Assembly (NCBI GenBank): GCA_002104985.1
Contig: MCGO01000159.1
Location: 1 to 64,000 of the forward strand
Origin: Rhizoclosmatium globosum
Taxonomy: Eukaryota; Chytridiomycota; Chytridiomycetes; Chytridiales; Chytriomycetaceae
Direction: 5' to 3'
Length of the DNA: 64,000 nt
Both the position numbers and the translations under genes were made by a program. The notes below the pieces were generated by a model. It did not search any database and was not told the origin of the DNA. It worked only from the letters and a program-made list of their open reading frames with translations. How positions within the stretch are numbered: the first letter of the stretch is position 1; the number at the start of each line of letters is the position of its first letter. Below are positions 34,303 through 45,915 of the stretch, piece after piece.

Positions 34303-36208
34303 TCACAAACAATGCGCCAAGAACCAATCTCTGACCTCCAAATTAGAAGCAACGATAGGAATTTTGACTTGACCAGATCCAACAGTTTCGGCTTTCCAAC
34401 TTCGATACTTTGAAAACGACCCAGGACGTAAAAAGTGAACAACGCACTTTCTAAGTTTTCCTTCTAACTCCGCATCAAAGACCGTGTTTTCTTGACGCAA
34501 CACAGATGTCAAAACGTTTTCCAACCCACTGACCGAAACAGTCGAGTCTGATTTACGTTCAAAACAGAAGGCGATAGTCTCGCGTCCACCCAAAATGTCT
34601 GCAAACGATGTGAATTCTCCTTTAATCTCATCTTTGACCTGATCGAAAACGGCTTGGGCTGCTTTGAGAATCTCGGACTCAGTCACAAGGCAGGGGACCA
34701 ACCTAATCCCTCCATCCCGTCCAATGTATTGAATAATTGGATTCTTGGTTGCAGGATGGAATCCGACAAATTCAACAATATCGCCAAGGAAATAGCGCCA
34801 AATCCCAAGAGACTTGTTGGAGACAACGAGTTGATATCTTTCTCCTTGTTTTAGCTCAGCCTATATAGTGAAAAGAAATTAGATGTAGTTTCTTTGAAAT
34901 TAAGTAAACCAACCACGGAAATCAAGGCTTTGTTTCCGCGAGTTTCTAAGTATTCAAAGACTACACCGAAGTTGGGAATTTGGAACAGGTTTGGGTTACT
35001 TGCGTCTTGGAGACTAATCCCACCACAAACCCCTCCGTGCATCCATAAACGCCAAAAACAATTTTAACGGAAGGCCCAATAGCAAATCGTATCTATAACA
35101 GAACAGCATCAAATAAACTGTTGGTATTCAATCACAAACCTTTGGAATTCCTGCGCGAAGGGGCCACCACAACCTGCTTCGACGGATGCAATTTTGGCCA
35201 AACAGCTTTCATCCAGCTTCTTGGCTAAATTGATTTGTTTTAAGTCTTGGGCTCTCGATGGGTTCGCACTCCAGCTCGATTTTATGGCATCTTCCAGCCT
35301 TCATCAAACACAAGTCCTTGAGGCAAAGTACCTTTTCAATACAGTCCAATAATTCATCCTTGTGATCTTGAATGGTGTGGATCCAATCCAATACTGTGGA
35401 CGAAAATACGCTCCCGATATAACCCACGTTCTGATCCATCAAGCCAAAAGAGCATGAAGAATCAATAGACTGGGTAGTGCTTGATGAGCTTGACCGCCAA
35501 AGGAACCCATTTCTAATTGATGTTCAACAATGCCAAGACAAACCCACTTAGTGTCAAAATCAATACAAACCAACAGCATTAGCGATTTCCTTATCATCGT
35601 CAATCCTTTCAACTTTGCTACGATACGGTTTCCCATAACAGTACCCATACTGACGGCAATCCTTCAATCATTCGAACCGCCAAAGAATTGATTTCAAGAA
35701 ACGTACTGCCGGCGCAAGATGCGGAGCTTCATTTTATGTACTTCCAGCATCTGTTTTCCAATGTCATCGGTGTGACGACAGGGAAGAGTTTTGGCTTCCC
35801 GCCAGAAGTGGATGACGAGTTGATGATATAATTCGCGATCCCTGGAAACAATAAGTCTGGAGTCTCGCGATCGCCGCCGGTTATGATGCGATCAAGGAAC
35901 TGCTTGTAGTCTTCGAAGGTTGTGATAGGGATCAAATTGGTGAATGCCTCCTCAAGCTCGGCAGGAGTCGGAGAAGTATTGGTTTCAAGGTATTGTCTGA
36001 ATGCAGCGAGAGCCGGAGCTGTGCGGTAGAATTCGGTGACATTCAAGGTTGTGACAAAGTCAGAGATGACGCCTCGGCGTTGGTTTGTCAGGTGAAGACG
36101 AAGGGCAACAGCAGCAGCAGACTCAAACGTGGTCTTGATTTCCTTCTTGATGATAGTCTTGGCACCTGCGCTTGTTGTGGTGGTTGTGGTGGTTGTTTTC
36201 TTCAACAT
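34303..36208 (-). CDS. GH3-like acyl-adenylase, copy 3 (frame-disrupted)
   Basis: Starts MLKKTTTTTTTTSAGAK, then FVTTLNVTEFYRTAPALAAF, LIPITTFEDYKQFLDRIITG, GIANYIINSSSTSGGKPKLF (the ATP-binding motif) and, after a frame break near 35765, IGKQMLEVHKMKL and FLEINSLAVRMIEGLPS. The last 130 codons are open and end WKAETVGSGQVKIPIVASN, LEVRDWFLAHCL. The length of about 560 residues once joined fits the GH3 superfamily. The three copies align from end to end and clearly arose by tandem duplication. Confidence 0.7.
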
Positions 36209-36281
36209 TTTGTTCTTTCAAACTCAATTTTGAACAAACACGCCACACTTAACGAAGTTTAATTAAATTGTCTCCACTTTC

Positions 36282-39200
36282 TTACTTCTTAATCTGAAGC
36301 CCCGGAAATACAATCGCGAAAATCTCATGATACCAGCTAACAAAATGAGGCGTTAATCCATCCTTAATATATGCAGGCAGTTCATCCCAATCACTCTTGT
36401 TTGATGCAGGGAAGATGATGTTTTCTACTCCAGATCGCTTTGCGGCGATCGTCTTTTCCTTCACACCTCCGATTTTGAGGACTTTTCCTGTTAGAGTCAG
36501 TTCTCCAGTCATGGTAACGTTTGCGATGGCGGGTGTGTCGAGAGCAAGAGAAAGGAGTGAGGTTGTCATGGTTGTTCCAGCAGATGGACCTTTCGCAGAT
36601 ATTAGAAACGTATTGTTGACTGTTTAAGACTCACCATCTTTTGGAGTCGCACCCTCTGGAACATGCATATGCACACTAGCTTTGTCAAAGAATTTGTTGT
36701 CGGGGAAGTGCTTCGCCATGAAGGCTTTGGAGAAAGTGTATGCGATTGTTGAACTCTCCTTCATCACATCACCCATTTGTCCAGTACGGTGGAAAGATGG
36801 CTTTGACGATTCTGTGATGCTCGAGTCGAGAACAGATTCGATGTAGAGGAAGATCCACCTATTTCGATGGTTAGCAATCAACACAACCTAAAGATCTTCA
36901 AACGTACCCATGTTAGTCCAAGCCAATCCCATGATAACACCCGCCGGAGTAGTATCATACATACGGTCTGAAGTATAAACAGGAGAGCCAACGAAATCCT
37001 TCAAATTCTCCTTCGAAATGACCAACTTGGCAGGCTCCTCCCCCTTCTTACTCTCCTCATCCTGACTTCTCTGAACAACCCGGAACGCAGCTTTACGATA
37101 CACCTTGTCCACATGCTTCTTCAAGTTTCTCACACCACTCTCACGGCAGTAATTACGAATCAAGACTTCGACAGCACCCTCCTCCAATTCAACTTGCTCC
37201 TTTGACAGCCCGCTTGCTTCACGCGCGTTGGGTGACAGGTATTTCATGGCGATGGCGACTTTCTCTTCGGCAACATAGCCGGAAAGGGTGATTACTTCCA
37301 TACGGTCGAGGAGGGGTCCTGGGATCGTGTCGAGAGAGTTTGCTGTGCAGACAAAGAGGACTTTGGAGAGGTCGAGGGGAACGTCCATGTAGTGGTCAAG
37401 GAAGGAGGAGTTTTGCTCGGGGTCGAGAAGTTCGAGGAGTGCTGAGGCTGGGTCTCCTTGATGTCCACGTCCGAGTTTGTCAACTAAAAAGGGGAGGAGA
37501 TGAGTTAGTATACGAATGCTATTATTGTGCATATATACTCACTTTCGTCAATCATGATCAACGGGTTCTCGGTTTGGACCTTCTTGAGCGCTTGAATAAC
37601 CTTTCCTGGCATCGCACCAACGTATGTTCTTCGGTGTCCCTTGATTTCGGCGACATCAGTCAATCCTCCAACAGAGAAACGGAAGAACTCGCGTCCAAGT
37701 GCACGAGCGATGGATTTACCAACGGAGGTCTTTCCAACACCTAACATTACGTAACTTCAGTATGAGGCTTCAGAAGATATCCCGCAAAATCTACAAACCT
37801 GGAGGCCCAACCATACAAATGATCTTTCCCTCAACAGTACCTCTCAACTTTCCAACTGCAATAAACTCCAAAATGCGATCCTTGACATCCTTCAATCCAT
37901 AGTGATCTTCATCCAACACTTCCATAGCATGCTTGATATCAAAGTTCTCCTTCGAATGACGACCCCACGGAATCAACGTAAGCCAATCCAAATAATTACG
38001 CGTCACATTGAATTCAGAAGCTTGAGGCTCCAAATTCTGCAACTTTCCAATTTCTTCATCAAACACCTTCTTGATGGCTTCAGGCATATTCAACTTCTCA
38101 GCACGCTCCTTGAACTTGGTCACGAGTTTATCTTTTCCATCGGACTCCATTCCAAGCTCCTTTTTGATCCCCTTGAGCTGTTCCATGAGGAAGTATTCTT
38201 GCTGTTTACGCGTGATTTTCTTGTCGACTTCTTTGGAGATTTCTTGCTGCAGTTTTGCGTTTGCGAGTTCTTTTTTGAGGACGTAGAGGGATTTTTGGAG
38301 GCGTTCTTCGATTGAGGTTGATTCGAGGACGGATTGGAGTTCTAATGGTTCACCAGACGAGACGGCGGCGGCAAAGTCGGCTATAGGAGGAGACAGGTTT
38401 CAGTTAGAAATGATGTGAATTCCATAAATAATAGCTTACCCAACTTTCCAGCGTCTTGGAAAGCGTTTCCTCCAGTTTGGATAGAGAAGGTCAGGATTTG
38501 GTCACGCAGAAGGGGATTCATCAACGAGATTTCTTTGAGCACATTCAGAATCTCAGAGATTGTCGCCTTGATGGTTGGTGATTCTGGATCGTAGTCTGCA
38601 TCAACTTTGTTGGAAATGTTGACGACAGAAACATTGTGAGCAGCAAGGTGCTTGTTGATTGGGTTGTAGCCTGTGTAAAACAGATAAGAATGATTTGATA
38701 ATCGAAGGTACACAATACCTGACTTGTCGTCAGTTCCATCATCCAGCTCATCTTCTTCTTCTCCCAATTCTTGTTTGGTGTCCTTTGAAGACGCGTCGGC
38801 TGTTCCAAAGGTTCTTCCTGCACTGGCTTCAGCCAACGCTGAAGTAGACTCTCCACCAATACCTTCTTCAACAGACTTTTCTGAGGCGGTAACAACAGTG
38901 GTTGCATCAGCCTTGACAGCAGCTTCTGAACAAATCTGTTAGGATAGAACTAAAGAATAGTTTGAAATGCGGTCATCGATTGTGTAATTCATATCGCTCT
39001 ACTCTTCTTTTCTTTCTTTCCCTCTCTTTTAACTTTACTCTCCTTCGCTCCTCTTTCAAGCTCAATATGGCTGCAAACTCACTTTGAGAAGGAAGGAGTT
39101 GATCAAGGTGAACACGACGATGAGGATAGACGACAACAGTGAGAGCCTTATCATCGGGCCCAGCGTTATAAACAGAAGTAATTTGAGCAAAGACACCGAC

Positions 39201-39872
39201 GGGATGGACTTGGTCGGGCGAGTCAAGAGTATCAGGTTCATATTTTTCATCTTTGGTCAAAAAGATGGATACATAAGGCTGACGCCTGTCCAAGAGCGAT
39301 TGGATGGCAGCAATAACATGAGGATCTTTAATGTAGAGGGACTTGTAGAAGCCGGGAAAGAGAGGACGACGGGTGAGAGGGATTGCCAAAGTTTGCGGGT
39401 ACTCCTTCGGGACAGATACTTTCTGGACAGACGAGTTGTTGTTGTTGTTGCTGTTGCTGTCTGAGTTGTCTCCGGCGTTTGAAGGAGGAGCCGAGTTTGT
39501 GTTTGGCGGAGCAGCCGCACTTCCGCCGCCTCGTTTCGCCTCTGAATCGAGTTCGAGTTTCTCGTTCTTTGCCGCGTCCAAGTCCACGTTCAGATCAGAT
39601 TCCGAATCGAGAAGGCGTTCGAGCAGCAGCTTCTTTTCGTTCTCGCCAATGTCGATTGCGATTCGGCTGTGGTTCTGGTTCGAATTCGCAGTGCTTCGGA
39701 GCAGCGACGATCGTCGGCTGCCGCGTCCACTTCCGCTTCCGTTCGAGTTGTTCGAGTGGCGCCGCACAACTTCAGTCAGACTCACTGGCGACACACTGCG
39801 CCGCGCGAGGAACGCCGAAGTGAGAACGCGAGACCGCATTTGCGATGGCGTAGAGAACAGGACGCGATGCAT
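36282..39872 (-). CDS. PIM1: Mitochondrial Lon protease
   Basis: ATP-dependent serine protease of the mitochondrial matrix. The N-terminus is Arg/Ser-rich without acids ([20 protein letters not shown]), as expected for an import signal. It continues with the Lon N-domain ([20 protein letters not shown]), the linker helix region, Walker A ([17 protein letters not shown]), Walker B (NPLIMIDE), the sensor region [20 protein letters not shown], and the protease domain with catalytic Ser in KDGPSAG and Lys in GGVKEK. It ends FPGLQIKK. Six or more short introns are all in frame. The acidic insert [19 protein letters not shown] is typical of mitochondrial Lon. Confidence 0.93.
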
Positions 39873-40312
39873 TCAGGTGGTGGTGGTGGTGTAGAGAAGG
39901 TGGTGGGTGACGTGGTTGGTTTTGTCAAACGGATCAAAAGGAGAAGGAGCAGAATGTCCAATGGAATCAGATCGAATATCATATTTCAAATGAAACAAGG
40001 GACCAATGCATCCAATCATTCATCAAGGAATACCTTAACCTCTCAGCATCGCCTTAATTTTATTTTGCCTCCTGGTAGAAAAAAACAAACAGATTTTTTA
40101 GATAATTATTTTTCTTCTTTTCAATTACTTTTAACAGGCTACACATTTTTTGACTTTGTTAAAACCTGAATATCATACGGACTCTTGTTTTTACGATAAT
40201 GCAAAGGGTTTTGGTCGTCCCAGAAAAGATAATTCCTCTTTGCCAAACTTGACCGCAACTCTCTCCAATCGATTCCATCACATCACACCTTTATAATGGT
40301 ACCTACTGTTCA

Positions 40313-41902
40313 TTGTGCAGAAATTTCTACGTGAAGCTTGTTTTCTTTCTCAAGAGTACATTAATGATGGACAAACCGTCAAGGGCGGGCTTGTGCAAGG
40401 AGATCAGAAAACTCTCCAACAAAACGATGCCCTTCCAATATCCAATGAGTATGGTCGGAGGCGCTTTTGAGCGATTTGTGGCTGCAGTTCCAGATTGTAG
40501 CGACGGTATCCCTGATCCAAGCCCTGCCATGCTCAAGTGCTTGGAGTTCAGCTTCCCTGCAACGTTTACCCTCAATATGGAGACCCCTTATAGCCCCTAC
40601 ACTGAAACGCAGTTGAACGGAACTCTGTCCACCCACTTCAACTTCACATCTACGGATCCTGCATGTGGCGCACCAAACTATCTCTCCAGACTGACAGCAG
40701 TCTATGGTCTCGAAGTGTCCTCGCAATTTTACAAGCTTGGAATCAACTTTAATAACAGTAATGGACCTGCCGAAACCCCTCACTCCATTTCAAGAGCAGT
40801 ATCCTGGTTCAGGTTGATTCCAAAGGGAAATATCAACCAAAAGCAAATAACGTGTTATTTGCAGTGGTCTGCACTCTCAATTCAATATCCAGACTCATAC
40901 GTTCTAGCTTACAATAACCCTGTCTGTGGGCCGTCTGCACCCAAGCCCCTTGATGCCTCCGAAACAAGCAAGTTCAAATTGGCGATTGGTAGTGCTCTAT
41001 TCGATGGTACCATCTATCCCCCAGCTGAAACGTATGCTGCTGCATATGGTCTTACCCCTGCAAACGCTGTATACAAGTTCATCACCAACTTCAAGTTCAC
41101 ATACACTGTTACTTCGGACCCTGCCTCTCCAACCGCCGATAACTCTTGCGTTTACACATACTTGGTGGACAACCGCCCGACTGTACTTCGTAACTTCACG
41201 CTTGTCGCGTACAATCTCGGTGCCTTGACTGTAATGCCTGGAATGAACTTTACGGCCGAATGTTTTGACTCCCTTCAAGCAGTTGACCTTAACAATTACG
41301 CTTATTCAAACAGCTCTGTGGTGTGTGGGCCTGTTGATGTATATGATCGATTTAGCAAGTTCTTTGGGGATGATAAGAACATTGTGCTGAACGTTCTGGA
41401 TGAAACTACTCGTGTTTTCAATGTTTCGACGGGTTATCCGGACTCTAACCTGGGTCGTCGTGATGCTGGTGACGCTATGTTCCGTTTCGTTGATACTTCG
41501 TTGGTTGTCAAGACAACTACCACTTCCACCTCGACTTTCACCGCTACGTCTATCTCTACTTTCACTGTGACCTCTACAGCAACGATTAACTCTGTCTCAA
41601 CCAAGGTAAATTTCTTTTCGGGAGATTGTATACTGATTTGATAATACTAGGCGGCCACAACTGCTGCTGTTCCTTCTGTCGTAGCTTCTGGAAGTGCTGT
41701 TACTTCTGTTGTTTCTTCTACTCTAGCGTCCGGAGGTGCCTCTGGAAACGCTGTTCCTACTTCTTCAGTCGCTCCTGTTCCCACTGGTTACGCTGCTCCT
41801 TCTGCTTATGGGGCTCCAGGAAGCAACAACATTTACAAGGGATCCGCGGTTAAGACTTGTGGTGCAGCTGCACTCATTGTCGTTTTTGTTTTTATGTTTT
41901 GA
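40313..41902 (+). CDS. Predicted GPI-anchored, glycosylated surface protein
   Basis: Two exons. The body (about 390 residues) has many Asn-X-Ser/Thr sites (LNGTLSTHFNFTS, NNSNG, FNVSTG) and about eight cysteines. It is followed by a Thr/Ser-rich stalk (VVKTTTTSTSTFTATSIST), a Gly/Ala/Ser region and a hydrophobic C-terminus (CGAAALIVVFVFMF) typical of GPI attachment. The N-terminus is unclear: the ORF begins MCRNFYVKLVFFLKSTLMM, a weak signal, and a TATA-like element sits only about 20 bp upstream, so the real start may be further downstream or in a missed exon. No known family was recognised in the body. Confidence 0.65.
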
Positions 41903-42111
41903 GTTGCTTTCATTGTTTCCAAGTTGAAGTTTTGAAGTAGGAATCTGTAGGATTATCATTTATCCCACATTTAACAATTAGATAGTAATTATATATTTAG
42001 AAAAATATATGGTATAACGATTTTTGGTTTGTTGTTGTGGAAAAGCACCAGAGTGGCAAAGTTCACAGAAGATGTTGTTCCTCCTGTCAGAAAACAGTCA
42101 ATTAAACCTCA

Positions 42112-42657
42112 ATGGAGGCTTTCCGTAAACTAGACTTCCGAATCGGACGCATCTTAGCAGTAGACCTGTTTCCCAAAGCGCGAAACCCTTCCTACAAAGT
42201 CCGTGTCGACTTTGGTCCCTCTCTTGGAATTCGAATGTCTTCAGCCCAGCTTACGAAGGGTTACCCTGACCCGTCGACTCTGGTGGGACAATTGACGCTC
42301 GCTGTGATCAATTTTCCACCTCGACGTATCGCTGGATTCAGTTCTGAAGTGTTGATCACTGGAATGTATGCTGATGATGTTCGTGTGTTCTTGGTGCAAC
42401 CGGCGCAGGAGGTTGAAGTTGGAAGTAGAGTAACGGTGTTGGATTCTGTAACGGGTGTGCTTCTGGATGTGGGGGATAAAGCAGCACAAGGTGCGACTAT
42501 AGAAGACTTTCACCAATGCCAGTTTGCGTTGACTGCCAGCAAGTATTTGGGCCTTGGTGGATATGATGAACATATTCTTGCTGTCGAAAACGGTGAATCT
42601 GATCCTATTCCGCTTGTAACTAGTGATGAAATAGCTGTGGGAACTGCACTTAAATAG
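42112..42657 (+). CDS. CsaA-like tRNA-binding-domain protein
   Basis: The first 110 residues are a stand-alone tRNA-binding (EMAP II/CsaA) OB fold: FRKLDFRIGRILAVD, KARNPSYKVRVDFGPSLGI, SSAQLTKGYP, LVGQLTLAVINFPPRRIAGF. In bacteria CsaA is a dimeric export-related chaperone that also binds tRNA. Here the protein carries about 70 extra C-terminal residues (ASKYLGLGGYDEHIL...). It is intronless, unlike almost all its neighbours, and the family is mainly bacterial, so acquisition by horizontal transfer is possible but not shown. Confidence 0.8.
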   Translation: MEAFRKLDFRIGRILAVDLFPKARNPSYKVRVDFGPSLGIRMSSAQLTKGYPDPSTLVGQLTLAVINFPPRRIAGFSSEVLITGMYADDVRVFLVQPAQEVEVGSRVTVLDSVTGVLLDVGDKAAQGATIEDFHQCQFALTASKYLGLGGYDEHILAVENGESDPIPLVTSDEIAVGTALK

Positions 42658-42742
42658 CTTATAATATGAAAATGTAGCATTCAATATACTGTATTGGAAA
42701 GAATAAAGGTAAATATAGTCGAAGGAAAAAACGTGATGCAAC

Positions 42743-44627
42743 CTAAGGGGCAATCTTGAGTGGATCTTCATTAATGATTGTGTTCCTTGCGCCAGGTTGG
42801 CGCACATTGTCATCCGACGTTTGCGCAGTGTTAATAATGCGACTAACAGCAACTGGTGAAAGTGCAGTCTCGCTCTTATTGCCCACCTTTTGTTTGCCTC
42901 CAGCAACACTGTTGGGTGTAGTAGCAGGCTGAGCAGGAGTATTTCCATCTGTTGTTGGCCGATAACTGTTCTGATTGTTCTTCTTGAGAAGCTCAGAAAA
43001 CACGAGAACCATACTGTGGAAACACTTTTGAAGCTCAGCCAGTTCGTAAATAAACGAACGGTCCTTAATTTCCGCGGACGTTCCGAGAACTTCACGGAAC
43101 TTGAGGTCTTTTAGTAACTGGATCTGTTTCACAACCACATAGAGTTGTCGTGATATCAAGATTGCAAAGAGGGCACCGAGAACGACAAACGAGCCGATGA
43201 TTCCAATCATCATGTAACCCGTCTGTGAAGAAAGTTTGTTCAACTGGGATTCGACTGAATCAATGTTCATGTAGACAACGAATAGGAGCTGCTTTCCGTT
43301 TAGTTTATAAGCATTTAAGCCCAGTTTCCAGTTCTCGGTCCCTAGCTTTCGCTCGACAAACCAGTTTGTCGCACCAGGAAAGTATTGTTCAATGTATGGT
43401 ATGTTCCCGTGAGCCCAAGCTGTGCAACAACGTTATCGACAGAGACATATCGATATGTGCTATTTACAAAATTGGACAAGTCCTGAAAGAACGGGTCATT
43501 GATTTCGTTGATTGTCAAGAGCGTTTCGTTCTGAATTGTGGCGGCGAAGCTTGAAGTCCCGACCACATACCCTGTATCGCATTCAACAACAGCAGCAAAA
43601 ATTGGGAAAGAAACAATGTCGATGATGTCGCGAATTTGTGAAGAGATGAAGGAGAGGGTCCAATCGTTTCCAAACACAGCTTGTTCTCCTGTAACTTTCT
43701 GCATTAATTTTTGTTTTCTAAAAGTGAAATTTGGATATGAACCTGTTACTTGGTTGGTGGTAAAGTAGTACGAAGTTTTGTATGGATATCCTGTGAAAAC
43801 ATATATGTTTGTAAATCCATATGTATTCCCAAGCCCATATTCCAAGTTAACGCCCGCGGTTCCTCCTACAGCATTCAACAGGGTATTATTATTTCCCGGG
43901 TTGGAAAGTGTACCGTTGCCGATTTGTATGTTGACATTTACGGGACTTCCGACTGGGGTTCCGTTTAAATCACAATTATAGGTATAAAACGTATCTCCAG
44001 GTTGATTCCACTGAAACGTTAATTACGTGAATATATATACGGATGTATTCAAAGAACTTACCCATTGAAGTTGAGGAACCCCATTTGCGTCATAAGCATA
44101 GTTGTATCCGATTTGATATCCTTCAGGATATGTCTGCATATACATACTAGTTGTATATTGAAGAATCCCTTGTAGCTCAATCAACTGACTGTCAAAAGTA
44201 TTCTTCGCGCTTTCAAGTGTTCTATAACTCCACTGATTCAGCTGTTTCACCATCGTCAATTTAAATTTTCAAATATAAAGAGATTTACTCTGAACATCTC
44301 TGCTTGCTTTGCAGTGATAAACGCAAGTGTCTGGGCAGTTTTCAAAATATAATTGGAGACTTGGTTTGACACGAGATACTCGATTTCTTCGATCAAGGCC
44401 CCAACGTTTTGCTTTCCAGCAGCGAGCGTGAGTTGCCTATGTTACTTGATAGTGAGTGTGTCGTTGTATTTACTGTGTATATTCTACCATCCAAGTACAC
44501 CCACTGTTACTACACAAGCAGTTATGAAACCAGCCATAAGAGCAAACAAGCGAGGCTTGTACTTGAGTACCTGTGTTAAGGTTGACGAGGTGTGTGAGTT
44601 TGCGAGAGATGGGCGACGGGCAGCCAT
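42743..44627 (-). CDS. Two-TM extracellular sensor without an effector domain
   Basis: TM1 lies near residues 27-48 (LFALMAGFITACVVTVGVLG). A large ectodomain of about 400 residues rich in Asn-X-Ser/Thr follows, and its central part (FAAVVECDTGYVVGTSSFAA) resembles dCache-type ligand-binding domains. TM2 is MMIGIIGSFVVLGALFAILI, followed by a HAMP-like helix and a 100-residue Ser/Thr/Asn-rich tail. No cyclase, kinase or GGDEF domain follows. One base is missing from a G run near 43414, where AHGNIPYIEQYF should follow QLG. Five exons. It may act as a receptor that signals through partners, or as a split remnant of a receptor cyclase. Confidence 0.68.
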
Positions 44628-44749
44628 TATTTTTTTTGGAAGATTTACAATGTGACAAGAGAAGGGGAAAGAGGATAGAATCCCTTATAGTTCCGAATCA
44701 AATTTATTTTTGCAATGCTTATTTGGCTGTGTGGCAGAATCATTAACTT

Positions 44750-45129
44750 TCAAGCACTTGTTACTGGTACTTTCGCCTTCAGTCTATCAATAGCAGCTCT
44801 CAAAGCCCCTTCCTCTCTGGCCGCCTTTTGTCTCTTGGCATAAAACTCTTGGAGGAGGGCGTCGTCGCTCTCAGCCCTGATACGAGCAGCAAACAGGGAG
44901 AGGTAGACGCCGCCACTGGAAACCATGATGAAGCAGCTGATACCTCTTCTCACACGTAGCCAGTTGATGGGTCTTGGAGGCGAGTTGTCCTGTGGTTTTG
45001 TTAGGAAGTTCTGCGAGTAAGTGTCTGGAGGAAGTATAGGATCAGTGGACATCTCACCAAAAGAAGTGCTTCTCTAACGGCAAATAGGAAGCTCTTGTAA
45101 GTCGTTGCGGTTGGAAGGGCTTTGTTCAT
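44750..45129 (-). CDS. Small single-pass membrane protein, unknown
   Basis: Two exons joined at about 45008-45054 (GTGAGATG...CTCGCAG): MNKALPTATTYKSFLFAVRE joins NFLTKPQDNSPPRPINW. One hydrophobic segment (GISCFIMVSSGGVYLSLFAA) is followed by a charged helix (LLQEFYAKRQKAAREEGAL). About 110 residues. The size and layout would suit a small mitochondrial or ER membrane subunit, but no family was recognised. An upstream Met at 45192 (MAAKIPHKLRH) is an alternative start. Confidence 0.55.
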
Positions 45130-45374
45130 CGTAACTGAAAGGGTGAAATGAAAGGGTGGGTGTCTCAGTTTGTGAGGGATTTTTGCGGCCAATCAATGAC
45201 AATCACATACTGTAGAAAATTGAACAAAGGCAAGTAAATAGTTCTATTCTTCTTCTTTCTGTTTCAGAGTCCGCAATTATTGACTGCGCACAATGTGGAC
45301 AAGTATGGCGCAGTGCGCTGAAATTACTATATAATGTCCTTGCGTTTCCCTCTAAGCTTGTCACTATCCTCCTC

Positions 45375-45730
45375 CATCAAGACAACTTGCAGCAAATATA
45401 ATGCTATGCATAAACAGGAATGTTGTCTGTCTGGAGAAGGGAGTCAGTATCACAAATGGCGACAAACAGCAACTTCTCCACACAACGTTGGTATTTTTGA
45501 ATGTCGTCTGTTAGGATACTCGCTGTTTGTATAGACAGTATACCGCAAAGTTGAAAATCAGATTACCTAGGTAAAGGCAACTAACAGCTATTATAAACAT
45601 TGTTTATGAAATGTTGTCTGATGGTTGTCTGTAGAGACAATACACTGCAGCCTTTGATAAATTCCAAACACTGTCCAAGACAACATACAGCCATCCCTTA
45701 AAGCCTTTTGGTTCAAAGCTGTTGTCTGTC
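45375..45730. promoter_or_regulatory. Cluster of GTTGTCTG/AGACAAC motifs
   Basis: In a gene-free spacer the core TTGTCTG or its complement appears repeatedly: TTGTCTGTCTGG near 45424, GTCGTCTGTT near 45504, TTGTCTGATGGTTGTCTGTAGAGACAA near 45615-45640 in overlapping short pieces, AGACAACATAC near 45681 and TTGTCTGTCCC near 45723, plus AGACAACTTGC near 45380. Copies occur in both orientations with irregular spacing. This looks like a transcription-factor site cluster or a decayed repeat; the function is unknown. Confidence 0.4.
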
Positions 45731-45915
45731 CCCCTTTCTTTCCCCTTTCTTTCCCCTGTTTTCATCAGGACTGAGACTTTTCCTTCGAAAGACTCACTCT
45801 TACTCTATTGATTTCTGATATTTCTCTAAAATAAACAAAATCCTATATTCTCCCATCATAATATAATACACAAATTCCAACTGAAATCCAAAAGTCCAAA
45901 GCAAAAGTTAGTCCT

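Noticed and set aside
30270..36208. GH3 genes as proof of auxin or jasmonate conjugation
   Set aside because: The superfamily is broad and the substrate-binding residues cannot be read from the broken frames, so a hormone role would be unsupported.
39373..39894. A 173-codon plus-strand ORF rich in Ser/Arg
   Set aside because: It is antisense to the N-terminus of Lon, which is supported by an import signal and a continuous conserved protein.
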